From: Kitasatospora azatica KCTC 9699
Lineage (GTDB): Bacteria > Actinomycetota > Actinomycetes > Streptomycetales > Streptomycetaceae
Assembly: GCF_000744785.1 (NCBI RefSeq)
Contig: NZ_JQMO01000003.1
Coordinates: forward strand, 3,906,001 to 3,970,000
Reading direction: 5' to 3'
DNA length: 64,000 nt
How positions within the stretch are numbered: the stretch's first letter is position 1; every line of letters begins with the position of its first letter. A program made the translations under genes and the position numbers. Shown here piece after piece: positions 8,439 to 16,245 of the stretch. The notes beneath the pieces are model-generated. The model worked only from the letters and a program-made list of their open reading frames with translations, was not told where the DNA came from and made no database searches.

Positions 8439-9716
8439 TCAGGCCCGCAGTGGGTCCGGGATCGGCGACCAGGGTCGGGCCAGCGCCACGAAGACGCCCA
8501 GCGCCGCGACCGCGGCGCCGAGGATCACCACCGCCATCGGCAGCGCGCTGGCGTGCCCGCCGAGCCCGACCAGTGCGGGCGCGATCGCCCCGGTGAGGAA
8601 CTGCATGGTGCCCAGCAGCGCGGAGGCCGTACCGGCCGCGTGCGGCGCCCGCTGCAGCGCCAGGGCGGAGCTGGGCGGCGCGACCACGCCGAGCGCGGCC
8701 GCCATCGTGAACAGCCCGGCGGTGACCGGCACCAGTCCCGCGTGCCAGACCGAGGACATCAGCACCAGTGCCACCGCGGCCAGCACCAGCAGCAGCACGC
8801 CGGTCAACTGGACCCGGTGCGAGTCGAACCGGCCGAGCAGCAGCCGCCCGGTCAGCTGCGCCATGCCCACCAGGCCCAGCTCGACCAGTGCGAAGATCAG
8901 GCTGTAGGCCTGCGCCGAGCCGTGGAACACCTCCTGCACCACGTAGGGCGAGCCGGCGATGAAGGCGAACAGCGCCCCGAAGCCGCAGGCGACGGTCAGC
9001 AGATAGGCGCTGAACAGCCGGTCGGCCAGCAGCGCGCGCATGGTCCGCAGGGTGTCCGGCAGTCCGCCCGCGCGCCGTCGTTCACGCGGCAGCGTCTCGC
9101 GGACCAGGACCGACGCCGTGACAAAGATCACCACCCCCAGCGCGGCCAGCACCGCGAACACCCCGCGCCAGGAGGTGAACCGCAGCACCTGCCCGCCCAG
9201 GATCGGTGCCAGCAGCGGCGCCGAGCCGGAGACCAGCATCAGGGTGGCGGCGAACCGGGCTGCGGCCAGCCCGTCGAAGAGGTCCCGGACCACGGCCCGG
9301 GAGATCACGATGCCGGCCGCACCGGATAGCCCCTGCACCACCCGGCAGACGATCAGCACCCGGACGTCGGGCGCCAGCGCACAGCAGGCGGTGGCGGCCG
9401 CATACAGCGCCAGGCCCACCAGCAGCGGCCGGCGCCGGCCCAGTGCGTCGCTCAGCGGCCCGGCCACCAGCTGGCCGAGCGCGAGCCCGACCAGACAGGC
9501 CGTCAGGGTCAACTGGACCAGTGCGTCCTGGGTGTGCAGCCCGGTGGTGATCCGGGGCAGCGCGGGCAGGTACATGTCCATCGAGAGCGGTGCCAGGGCG
9601 GCCAGCGAGCCCAGCACCAGGGTCAGCAGCAGACCGACCTTGGCGCCGTTGCTCGCGGCCGGCGCGCTGTCGGGCACGGCGGCGGGGGAGAGGGCGGTCT
9701 GGGGAGTATCCGGCAT
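8439..9716 (-). CDS. Bcr/CflA family multidrug efflux MFS transporter
   Basis: A 425-residue, twelve-segment major facilitator superfamily exporter. The early SMDMYLPALPRI segment is characteristic of the Bcr/CflA drug:proton antiporter subfamily, and GPLSDALGRRRPLLVG between helices 2 and 3 is the MFS motif A. Translation starts at the ATG at 9716; the preceding GGTGG is a modest ribosome site. The gene diverges from the luciferase-like oxidoreductase across 132 bp. Drug specificity cannot be inferred. Confidence 0.9.
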   Translation of the reverse strand: MPDTPQTALSPAAVPDSAPAASNGAKVGLLLTLVLGSLAALAPLSMDMYLPALPRITTGLHTQDALVQLTLTACLVGLALGQLVAGPLSDALGRRRPLLVGLALYAAATACCALAPDVRVLIVCRVVQGLSGAAGIVISRAVVRDLFDGLAAARFAATLMLVSGSAPLLAPILGGQVLRFTSWRGVFAVLAALGVVIFVTASVLVRETLPRERRRAGGLPDTLRTMRALLADRLFSAYLLTVACGFGALFAFIAGSPYVVQEVFHGSAQAYSLIFALVELGLVGMAQLTGRLLLGRFDSHRVQLTGVLLLVLAAVALVLMSSVWHAGLVPVTAGLFTMAAALGVVAPPSSALALQRAPHAAGTASALLGTMQFLTGAIAPALVGLGGHASALPMAVVILGAAVAALGVFVALARPWSPIPDPLRA

Positions 9717-9801
9717 CGGACCACCGTAAGGGGTGTCACTCGAGCTTGGGCATGTCGAGTGGGAACAGTCCACGCCGGCCGGCTGTTGTGGCGCAGCGGA
9801 G

Positions 9802-9841
9802 CAGTGGCCAGGAGTGGAAGCCAGTGGCCAGGAGCGGAAGG
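9802..9841 (+). repeat. two-copy 20-bp tandem repeat carrying a ribosome site
   Basis: Copies at 9802-9821 and 9822-9841 differ at two bases (core CAGTGGCCAGGAG). The second ends in the GGAAGGTGGAG ribosome site of the oxidoreductase gene starting at 9849, so the duplication has doubled the immediate upstream region. Confidence 0.8.
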
Positions 9842-9848
9842 TGGAGCG

Positions 9849-10934
9849 ATGACCAGCGAGGAGCAGCAGAGCCGGGCCGAGACCCCTCGGGCCGACATCA
9901 GGGGCGTGGTCCGGGGCACCGCCCCCGCCCCGCTCTCGATCCTCGACCTGGCCACAGTCGGCGCCGGCCACACCGCCGCCGAGGCACTGGCCGCCACCAC
10001 CGAGCTGGCCCGCAGCGCCGAGGCCTGGGGCTACCACCGGTTCTGGGTGGCCGAGCACCACGGCATGCCGGGTGTGGCCAGCTCCACCCCCGCCGTGCTG
10101 ATCGCCCACCTCGGCGCGCACACCAGCACGCTGCGCCTCGGCTCGGGCGGCGTGATGCTGCCCAACCACGCGCCGCTGGCCATAGCCGAGCAGTTCGGCC
10201 TGCTCGAGGCGCTGCACCCGGGCCGGATCGACCTCGGCCTGGGCCGCGCGCCCGGTAGCGACCCGGCCACCGCCCGCGCGCTGCGTCGCGGCGCGGCGGA
10301 CGACGCCGACGAGTTCCCGCGCCAGCTCGCCGAGCTGACCCACTTCCTGGACGGCGACTTCCCCGACGGACACCCGTACGCCCGGCTGGCCGCCGTGCCG
10401 CGCGGCCCCGAGCGGCCGCCGCTCTGGCTGCTCGGCTCCTCCGGATTCAGCGCCCGGCTGGCCGGCCGGCTCGGCCTGCCGTTCGCCTTCGCGCACCACT
10501 TCAGCGCCGCCAACACGGTGCCCGCGCTGGAGCTCTACCGCTCGCACTTCCAGCCCTCCGCGGTGCTGGCCGAGCCCTACGCGCTGATCGGGGTGAGTGC
10601 GGTGGCGGTGCCCGAGGGCGGGGTCGAGGCGGCCCGCTACCTCGCCGCCTCCGCCGGGCTCGGCATGCTGCGGCTGCGCCAGGGCCGGCCCGGGCCGATC
10701 CCCACCCCCGAGGAGGCCGCGAGCCACCCGTACAGCCCGGCCGAGGCCGACTTCCTGGACTCCTGGCTGGCCAACGTGGTGCTCGGCGAGCCCGGCCAGG
10801 TGGCCGACGGCCTGGAGGAGCTGCGCAAGCGCACCGGCGCCGACGAGCTGATGGTCACCTCGCACATCCACGGCCAGCAGGCCCGGCTGCGCTCCTACGG
10901 ACTGATCGCCCAGGCCTACGGGCTGACGGGGTGA
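9849..10934 (+). CDS. LLM class flavin-dependent oxidoreductase
   Basis: A 361-residue protein of the bacterial luciferase-like monooxygenase family (group 1 type). Typical landmarks are RFWVAEHHGMPG near residue 65, LRLGSGGVMLPNH near residue 100, and GRIDLGLGRAPGSDP near residue 130. Members use reduced FMN or F420 as cofactor; the substrate is unknown. The ATG at 9849 follows GGAAGGTGGAG closely. A 16-bp tandem repeat begins 12 bases before the stop and runs into the intergenic region. The PAS-GGDEF-EAL gene is convergent, 55 bp away. Confidence 0.88.
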   Translation: MTSEEQQSRAETPRADIRGVVRGTAPAPLSILDLATVGAGHTAAEALAATTELARSAEAWGYHRFWVAEHHGMPGVASSTPAVLIAHLGAHTSTLRLGSGGVMLPNHAPLAIAEQFGLLEALHPGRIDLGLGRAPGSDPATARALRRGAADDADEFPRQLAELTHFLDGDFPDGHPYARLAAVPRGPERPPLWLLGSSGFSARLAGRLGLPFAFAHHFSAANTVPALELYRSHFQPSAVLAEPYALIGVSAVAVPEGGVEAARYLAASAGLGMLRLRQGRPGPIPTPEEAASHPYSPAEADFLDSWLANVVLGEPGQVADGLEELRKRTGADELMVTSHIHGQQARLRSYGLIAQAYGLTG

Positions 10935-10986
10935 CGGCCTGACGGTGTGACGGCCTGGCGGGGTGACGGCGTGACGGGCTGACCGA
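10923..10986 (+). repeat. 16-bp tandem repeat across the oxidoreductase stop codon
   Basis: Three near-identical units (consensus CTGACGGGGTGACGGC) lie at 10923-10938, 10939-10954 and 10955-10970, with a degenerate fourth to 10986. The stop codon at 10932-10934 is inside unit 1, so repeat-number change could not alter the protein beyond that point. Confidence 0.8.
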
Positions 10987-10989
10987 TGG

Positions 10990-12903
10990 TCAGGGTGCCA
11001 CCGGTGACCACTCGGCGCCGGTGGTCCTGACCCGTCCCTCGCGCAGTATCGCGGCGACCAGCGTGGCGTCGCCGGGCCGTGCGAAGAACCAGCCCTGCGC
11101 GGTGTCGCACCCGGTCAGCCGCAGCCGCTCGGCCTGCGCCGCGCTCTCGATCCCCTCGGCCGTCACGGTCAGCCCCAGGTCGTGGGCGAGCCGCACCATC
11201 GCGACGACGATCTGCGCGTCCGCCTCGCTGCGCCGCGAGCGCGGCTCGGGGCGGCCGAGCGGGGCCGGGTCGCGGAAGCCCTCGATGAACGTTCCGTCCA
11301 GTTTCAGGGCGTGCACCGGCAGCCGGGACAGATAGGCCAGGTTGGAGTAGCCGGTGCCGAAGTCGTCGATCGCGATCCGCACGCCCATGTCGGCCAGCGC
11401 CTGCAGCGCCTGCAGCGGACGCCCGCCGGGCCCGAGCACCGCGCTCTCGGTCAGCTCCAACTGCAGCAGCCGGGCCGGCAGACCGGTGCGGTCCAGCACC
11501 TGGGCCACGTCGGCCACCACGTCCGAGTCCCAGACCTGACGGGCCGCCAGGTTCACGCTGACGAAGGCCTCGGTGTCCGGGAACTCGGCCAGCCAGCCGC
11601 GGGCCTGTCGGCAGGACTCCTCCAGCACCCACTTGCCGAGCGGCACGATCGCCCCCGACTCCTCGGCCAGCGGGATGAACCGGTCCGGCGACAGGGTGCC
11701 GAACCGCGGGTGCCGCCAGCGCACCAGCGCCTCGGCGCCGTGCACCGTGCCGTCGGCCAGGCCGACCAGCGGCTGGTACTCGACGGTGAACTCGCCGCGC
11801 TCCAGCGCCGGACGCAGCGCGGTGGTGAGCAGCCGCTTGGTCAGCTGGTGGGCGCCGCGGTCGCGGTCGTAGAGGGTCCAGCGGGCCCGGCCGTCCGCCT
11901 TGGACCAGTAGAGGGTCGCGTCGGCGTCCTTCACCAGGTCGGTCGGGCTGGTGGAACTGACGGGACGTTCGACCACCCCGACGCTGGCGGTGACCGCCAG
12001 CCGGTGCCCCGCCACGTCGAACGGCCGCTCCAGCACGGTGAGCAGCTCGGCCGCCAGCGTGGTCAGCTGCTCGCTGCCCTCGCTGTCCGGGACCAGCACC
12101 GCGAACTCGTCGCCGCCCAGGCGGGCCACCAACTGCCCGTCGCCGGTGGCGAACCGCCGTTCGAGCCGGGCCGCCACGGCGCTGAGCAGCTGGTCACCGA
12201 TGTGGTGGCCGAGGGTGTCGTTGATCGCGGCGAAGCCGTCCAGGTCCACGTAGCAGATGCCGACCCGGCGCCCGCCGGCCGACTGGTCGCCGTCGGCGGC
12301 GAGGCTGCAGGCGGCGTTGAGCCGCTCGAAGAAGAGGGTGCGGTTGGGCAGCCTGGTCAGCGGATCGTGCAGCGCCTGGTAGGCGAGCCGGTCGCCGAGC
12401 CGGCGGCGCTCGGTGACGTCCTCGAACATCGCCAGCGTGTAGTAGGGCAGCCCCTCGGCGTCGCGGATCAGCGAGATGGTGACGCTGCTCCAGACCTCGC
12501 GCCCCTCGCGGTGGTTGAGCCGCTTCTCCACCCGCACCCGGTCGCGCCGCCCGGCCACCAGCTCGCGGTAGAGCCGGCGCGGCGAGTCCTCCCGGTCGAT
12601 GATCTCGTGGATGTGCATCCGCACCAGCTCGTGCGGCTCGCGCCCGAGCATCGCGGCGAAGGCCGGGTTGGCCTCGATCACCAGGTCGTCGCTGTCGATC
12701 AGCAGCATGCCGATGCCGGCGTCCGCGAAGGCCGCGCGGAACCGCGACTCGCTGGCCCGCAGGGCGGCCAGCAGTTCGTCGGCGTCGGGGGTGACCGCGG
12801 CGGGCAGCGGGGTGGCGCAGTTGGGGCAGTGCGAGGGCGGCGGCAGATGGATCGGGACGGCCCTGGCGACGGGCTCGCGCAGGGTATCGAGGGCGGGGTG
12901 CAC
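10990..12903 (-). CDS. PAS-GGDEF-EAL cyclic-di-GMP signalling protein
   Basis: A 637-residue protein predicted to make and/or degrade cyclic-di-GMP. Order: a short CPNC segment near residue 25, a PAS sensor domain (about 45-165), a GGDEF cyclase domain with intact LGGDEFAVLV near residue 265, and an EAL phosphodiesterase domain with GAEALVRW near 389, DDFGTGYSNLAYL and AEGIES. Both catalytic motifs look intact. The product-inhibition RxxD site usually found just before GGDEF is not visible (GDGQ there). No transmembrane segment is seen. The GTG at 12903 is chosen because AGGAG lies five bases upstream; longer readings to 13080 add an arginine-rich stretch without similarity. Confidence 0.9.
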   Translation of the reverse strand: MHPALDTLREPVARAVPIHLPPPSHCPNCATPLPAAVTPDADELLAALRASESRFRAAFADAGIGMLLIDSDDLVIEANPAFAAMLGREPHELVRMHIHEIIDREDSPRRLYRELVAGRRDRVRVEKRLNHREGREVWSSVTISLIRDAEGLPYYTLAMFEDVTERRRLGDRLAYQALHDPLTRLPNRTLFFERLNAACSLAADGDQSAGGRRVGICYVDLDGFAAINDTLGHHIGDQLLSAVAARLERRFATGDGQLVARLGGDEFAVLVPDSEGSEQLTTLAAELLTVLERPFDVAGHRLAVTASVGVVERPVSSTSPTDLVKDADATLYWSKADGRARWTLYDRDRGAHQLTKRLLTTALRPALERGEFTVEYQPLVGLADGTVHGAEALVRWRHPRFGTLSPDRFIPLAEESGAIVPLGKWVLEESCRQARGWLAEFPDTEAFVSVNLAARQVWDSDVVADVAQVLDRTGLPARLLQLELTESAVLGPGGRPLQALQALADMGVRIAIDDFGTGYSNLAYLSRLPVHALKLDGTFIEGFRDPAPLGRPEPRSRRSEADAQIVVAMVRLAHDLGLTVTAEGIESAAQAERLRLTGCDTAQGWFFARPGDATLVAAILREGRVRTTGAEWSPVAP

Positions 12904-13247
12904 TGTCTCCTGGCGCACGCCCTGCTGGTGTGCGTCGGCCCCCTCGTTCCGGCCTCGCACGGCACGCTCCCGTCCGCTGCTGATGACGCTCGCTGGCTGA
13001 CGCTGCTGCGGGCGCCGCCGTGACGGGCCACGGTCGGCCGGGTCACGGCTGGTTGGCGGCCGCCCGTCAAAACAGCGCACTGTCGCCGATCATAGGGCGC
13101 GGCGTGAAGGCTGGGCCACAGCCGTCAGGGTGATTCGCCGGGATTTCGGGGGAGGGCCGGGGGAAGCGGCGGGGCGACAGCTACGCCCCCGGCGGACACC
13201 GTGAGGTGCGCGCCGGGGGCGTACGCCGGAACTGTTCTGACCGGGTC
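12904..13247. other. 344-bp intergenic stretch
   Basis: Contains the upstream region of the cyclic-di-GMP gene and the terminator hairpin of the OsmC gene at 13182-13223. I see no credible gene in it. Confidence 0.6.
13182..13223 (-). terminator. hairpin terminator downstream of the OsmC gene
   Basis: Perfect 13-bp stem TACGCCCCCGGCG (13182-13194) with its complement at 13211-13223, and a small CACC/GGTG stem in the loop. It begins 25 bases past the OsmC stop. Confidence 0.7.
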
Positions 13248-13673
13248 TCAGATGAGCTCGGCCGTCAGCGTGATGGTGGTGCCGGTCAGCGCCTGGCTCA
13301 CCGGGCAGTTCTTCTTGGCGTCCTCGGCGGCCGCCTGGAAGGCCTCCGCGTCCAGGCCGGGCACCTCGGCGCGCACGGTCAGGTGGATGCCGGTGATGCC
13401 CTCACCGGGCTGGAAGGTCACGTCGGCCTTCGTCTCCAGCCGGGTGGGCGGGGTGCCGGCGCCGTCCAGGCCGTGCGACAGGGCCATCGAGTAGCAGGAC
13501 GAGTGCGCGCCCGCGATGAGCTCCTCGGGACTGGTCTTCCCGTTGGCCTGCTCCGCCCGCGCGGGCCAGGACACCGGCTGGCTGCCGATGCCGGACGAGT
13601 CGAAGGTCACCACGCCCGAGCCCTTGAGGAGATTGCCCTCCCAGACGGTGTGCGCCGTACGAGTGGTTGCCAC
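13248..13673 (-). CDS. OsmC family peroxiredoxin
   Basis: A 141-residue OsmC/Ohr-superfamily thiol peroxidase that reduces organic hydroperoxides in the cytosol. The two redox cysteines are present in HSSCYSMAL and KKNCPVSQAL, and TSPEELIAGAH is a typical OsmC block. The motif context is closer to OsmC than to Ohr. The GTG at 13673 is preceded by AGGAGGT at 13681-13687 with ideal seven-base spacing, which fixes the start. A terminator hairpin follows the stop. Confidence 0.93.
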   Translation of the reverse strand: MATTRTAHTVWEGNLLKGSGVVTFDSSGIGSQPVSWPARAEQANGKTSPEELIAGAHSSCYSMALSHGLDGAGTPPTRLETKADVTFQPGEGITGIHLTVRAEVPGLDAEAFQAAAEDAKKNCPVSQALTGTTITLTAELI

Positions 13674-13741
13674 GATCGGTACCTCCTGCTGATTTCTCTG
13701 TGAGTGCCGGTCACGCCGGCTCCAGCCTATGGCAACGGCCC

Positions 13742-14509
13742 TCACGGCATCTGACAGAAGGTCACCTGCGCTCCGGTCGGGTCGGCGCAGGGCACCATTC
13801 GGCCGTACGGGGAGTCGAACGGCTCGCGCAGCACCCGCCCGCCCAGGCCGGACACCTGCTCCGCCGCATGGTCGGCCTCGACCACCGCGAAGTACGTCGA
13901 CCAGTACGGCTGGCGCACCGCGGTGCGGTAGCGGCCGCAGACCGGCAGGCCGTCCGAGCCCGGCACGCTCCAGGCCGTGTAGTCGAAGGTCCGGCCGTCG
14001 CCGACCTGCTTCTGCTGGTACGGGAAGAGCTCGGCGAAGAAGGCGTCGCTCTGCTCGCCCTCGGGAGTGGCCAGCTCGTGCCAGCACATCGCGCCCGGCT
14101 CGCCGTAGACGGCCGCGCCCTGGTGGCCGGCCGGCTGCCAGAGGCCGAAGGCGGCGCCGGCCGGGTCGAAGGCGAAGGCCAGCCGGCCCGCGCCCGGCAC
14201 CTGGTGCGGGCCGAACACCGCCGTGCCGCCGCAGCGCGCGACGCGCTCGTAGACGGCGTCCAGGTCGGCGGTGGCCAGGTAGACGTTCCAGGCCGGCGGC
14301 AGCTTCTCGCCACCGCTCGGGGGTGGCATCAGCGCGGCGGCCGGGCGGCCCTCGCTCAGGCACATGGTGTAGCCGTTGTAGGCCGGCCCGAGCTCCTGGA
14401 ACTCCCAGCCCAGGATGGGTCCGTAGAAGTCCTGGGCGCCGAGCGGGTCGGAGGTGGTCAGGTCGACCCAGCAGGGGGCGCCGTCGGGGTAGGAGTCGCG
14501 CACGGGCAT
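13742..14509 (-). CDS. VOC family protein with two glyoxalase-like domains
   Basis: A 255-residue cytosolic protein made of two similar vicinal-oxygen-chelate halves. The first starts at PCWVDLTTSDPLGAQDFYGP and the second at MCWHELATPEGEQSDAFFAELF; both end in AFGLWQP- or QVTFCQMP-type strands. Such tandem proteins include antibiotic-binding and lyase enzymes, but nothing here fixes a function. It lies 68 bp upstream of the OsmC start on the same strand, though OsmC has its own strong ribosome site. Confidence 0.87.
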   Translation of the reverse strand: MPVRDSYPDGAPCWVDLTTSDPLGAQDFYGPILGWEFQELGPAYNGYTMCLSEGRPAAALMPPPSGGEKLPPAWNVYLATADLDAVYERVARCGGTAVFGPHQVPGAGRLAFAFDPAGAAFGLWQPAGHQGAAVYGEPGAMCWHELATPEGEQSDAFFAELFPYQQKQVGDGRTFDYTAWSVPGSDGLPVCGRYRTAVRQPYWSTYFAVVEADHAAEQVSGLGGRVLREPFDSPYGRMVPCADPTGAQVTFCQMP

Positions 14510-14724
14510 GGGGCGGGGGCCTTTCTGAACTGACGGTGTGTTGTGCGGTCAGAATCGGTCGGGCCGTGACACCCCGCAACCCGAGCGTTCCGCACGGTCA
14601 CCTGTCCACATGTCGGACGAGCCGCGCAATTGGGGCGAGTCGTGGGCCTGCTCCCTGTTAGATTTGCCCGGCCCGCGCGCCGGGCAGACCACGTTGGCCA
14701 CCGGCAACCCGGAGCAGACACGCG

Positions 14725-15057
14725 ATGACCGAGCAGCCCACCACCCTGGACGACATCGACCCCGAGGTCCGTGCCGAGCTGGCCGGGCTGCGGCAGAGCA
14801 TCGACAACATCGACGCCGCCGTGGTCCACATGCTCGCCGAGCGCTTCAAGGCCACCCAGCGGGTGGGCACCCTGAAGGCGGCCCACCACCTGCCGGCCGC
14901 CGATCCGGCCCGCGAGCGGGACCAGATCAAGCGGCTGCGGGAGCTGGCGGCGGGTGCGCATCTGGACCCGGTCTTCGCGGAGAAGTTCCTCAACTTCATC
15001 ATCGCGGAGGTGATCCGCCATCACGAGGCGATCGCCCAGGATGTCAGCGGCAAGTAG
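14725..15057 (+). CDS. chorismate mutase, AroQ type
   Basis: Converts chorismate to prephenate for phenylalanine and tyrosine synthesis. The 110-residue helical protein has the AroQ pattern: LRQSIDNIDAAVVHMLAERF (arginine in helix 1), ATQRVGTLKA, and R-x-x-Q with a C-terminal IIAEVIRHHE helix. No signal peptide, so it is the cytosolic form. The start is preceded by GGAGCAG. It stands alone and ends at a strong hairpin shared with the convergent EamA gene. Confidence 0.9.
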   Translation: MTEQPTTLDDIDPEVRAELAGLRQSIDNIDAAVVHMLAERFKATQRVGTLKAAHHLPAADPARERDQIKRLRELAAGAHLDPVFAEKFLNFIIAEVIRHHEAIAQDVSGK

Positions 15058-15063
15058 CGGGTG

Positions 15064-15106
15064 GTGAGTGAGCGCTTGCTCAGGCGTTGAGCAAGCGCTC
15101 ACTCAC
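15064..15106. terminator. bidirectional terminator between chorismate mutase and EamA genes
   Basis: A perfect 19-bp stem (GTGAGTGAGCGCTTGCTCA at 15064-15082 and complement at 15088-15106) closes on a five-base loop. It is six bases past the chorismate mutase stop and can serve both convergent genes. Confidence 0.85.
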
Positions 15107-15174
15107 GCGTTGAGCCAGGCGTTGAGTCATGTGCCGAGCAAGCGCTCAGTCACGCGTTGAGCAAGCGCTTGCTC
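15071..15174. repeat. cluster of GAGCAAGCGCT / GCGTTGAG repeats
   Basis: The 11-mer GAGCAAGCGCT or its complement occurs at 15071-15081, 15089-15099, 15136-15146, 15159-15169 and 15164-15174; the last two form a perfect 16-bp palindrome. GCGTTGAG is interspersed at least four times. The cluster extends into the last codons of the EamA gene, so the final residues of that protein are repeat-encoded. Confidence 0.8.
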
Positions 15175-16153
15175 CGGCCTTGACCGAGTCGGCTCGGTGC
15201 TCGGGCGTCAGGGCCGGCTCCTCGGCCTCGGCGGGGCGGGTGACCTGGGCGGCGAAGGCCCCGAGCAGCACCAGCAGGCCGCCGAGCAGCTGCGGGGTGC
15301 CCAGGTGTTCGCCGAGCAGCACCCAGGCGAGCACGGTGGCGACCACCGCCTCGATGTTGGCGACCACACCCGCCACCGGCGGCGAGAGGTGGCGGACCGA
15401 GACCACGCCGGTCAGATAGGCGAGCACGGTCGCGATCAGGACCATCCAGGCAGCCGGCAGCAAGGCCGGGACGTGCTGCCCGGCCAACGTGACCTGCCCG
15501 CCGAGCCGTGACCAGTCGGCGTTCCACGGGCGGGTCACCACGGTCAGCGCCACCGCCCCGATCAGCAGCCCGTACGCCGACACGCCCAGCGGGTCGGCCG
15601 GCTTGTCGCCGCGGCTGCCCGCGTCGGCGAGCACGAAGTACCCCACCTGGCAGCAGGCCGCCGCCAGTGCGAAGAGCACGCCGAGCGCGTCGAAGCTCAG
15701 CCCGTGCCAGGCCTCCACCACGCAGATCAGCCCGGTGACGGCCACCGAGGCACCGATCATGGCGCCCCGGCTGATCGGCTTGTGCTGGACGAAGCGCACG
15801 TACCCGAGCAGCAGCAGCGGACCGAGGTACTCGATCAGCAGCGCGACCCCGACCGGGATCCGGGAGATCGCCGCGAAGTAGCAGGCCTGGACGCCGGCCA
15901 CCGCGAGCAGCCCGAAGCCGAGCAGCAGGCCGGGCCGCTCGCGCACGATCGCCCGGTGCTTCCAGGCGAGCGGGAGCAGCACCACGGCGGCGCCGGTGGC
16001 GCGCAGCCAGACCACGTGCAGCGGGGAGAGCCCGGCCTCGATCAGCGGTTTGGCGGCGGTGCCGGAGCCGCCGAAGGACAGGGCGGAGACCAGCGCGAGG
16101 GTGAGGCCGAGGGCCCGGCGGGAGGGTGGCGGAACGGCCGGGGTGGTGTGCAT
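15146..16153 (-). CDS. EamA family (DMT superfamily) transporter
   Basis: A 335-residue inner-membrane exporter with ten hydrophobic helices in two EamA repeats (GGSGTAAKPLIEAGLSPLHV in the first; VVANIEAVVATVLAWVLLGE in the second). Relatives such as RhtA export amino acids or other metabolites; the substrate is unknown. The last residues are encoded within a repeat cluster that also forms the terminator. It is convergent with chorismate mutase. Confidence 0.9.
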   Translation of the reverse strand: MHTTPAVPPPSRRALGLTLALVSALSFGGSGTAAKPLIEAGLSPLHVVWLRATGAAVVLLPLAWKHRAIVRERPGLLLGFGLLAVAGVQACYFAAISRIPVGVALLIEYLGPLLLLGYVRFVQHKPISRGAMIGASVAVTGLICVVEAWHGLSFDALGVLFALAAACCQVGYFVLADAGSRGDKPADPLGVSAYGLLIGAVALTVVTRPWNADWSRLGGQVTLAGQHVPALLPAAWMVLIATVLAYLTGVVSVRHLSPPVAGVVANIEAVVATVLAWVLLGEHLGTPQLLGGLLVLLGAFAAQVTRPAEAEEPALTPEHRADSVKAGASACSTRD

Positions 16154-16245
16154 CGGGGCATTCTGCCAGCTAAGGGACGGCTATGAAAGGGGCCATCCTG
16201 CATTACGGTGCTGTCATGGCTGGACTGCCGGCGGTGGAGTGCCGC

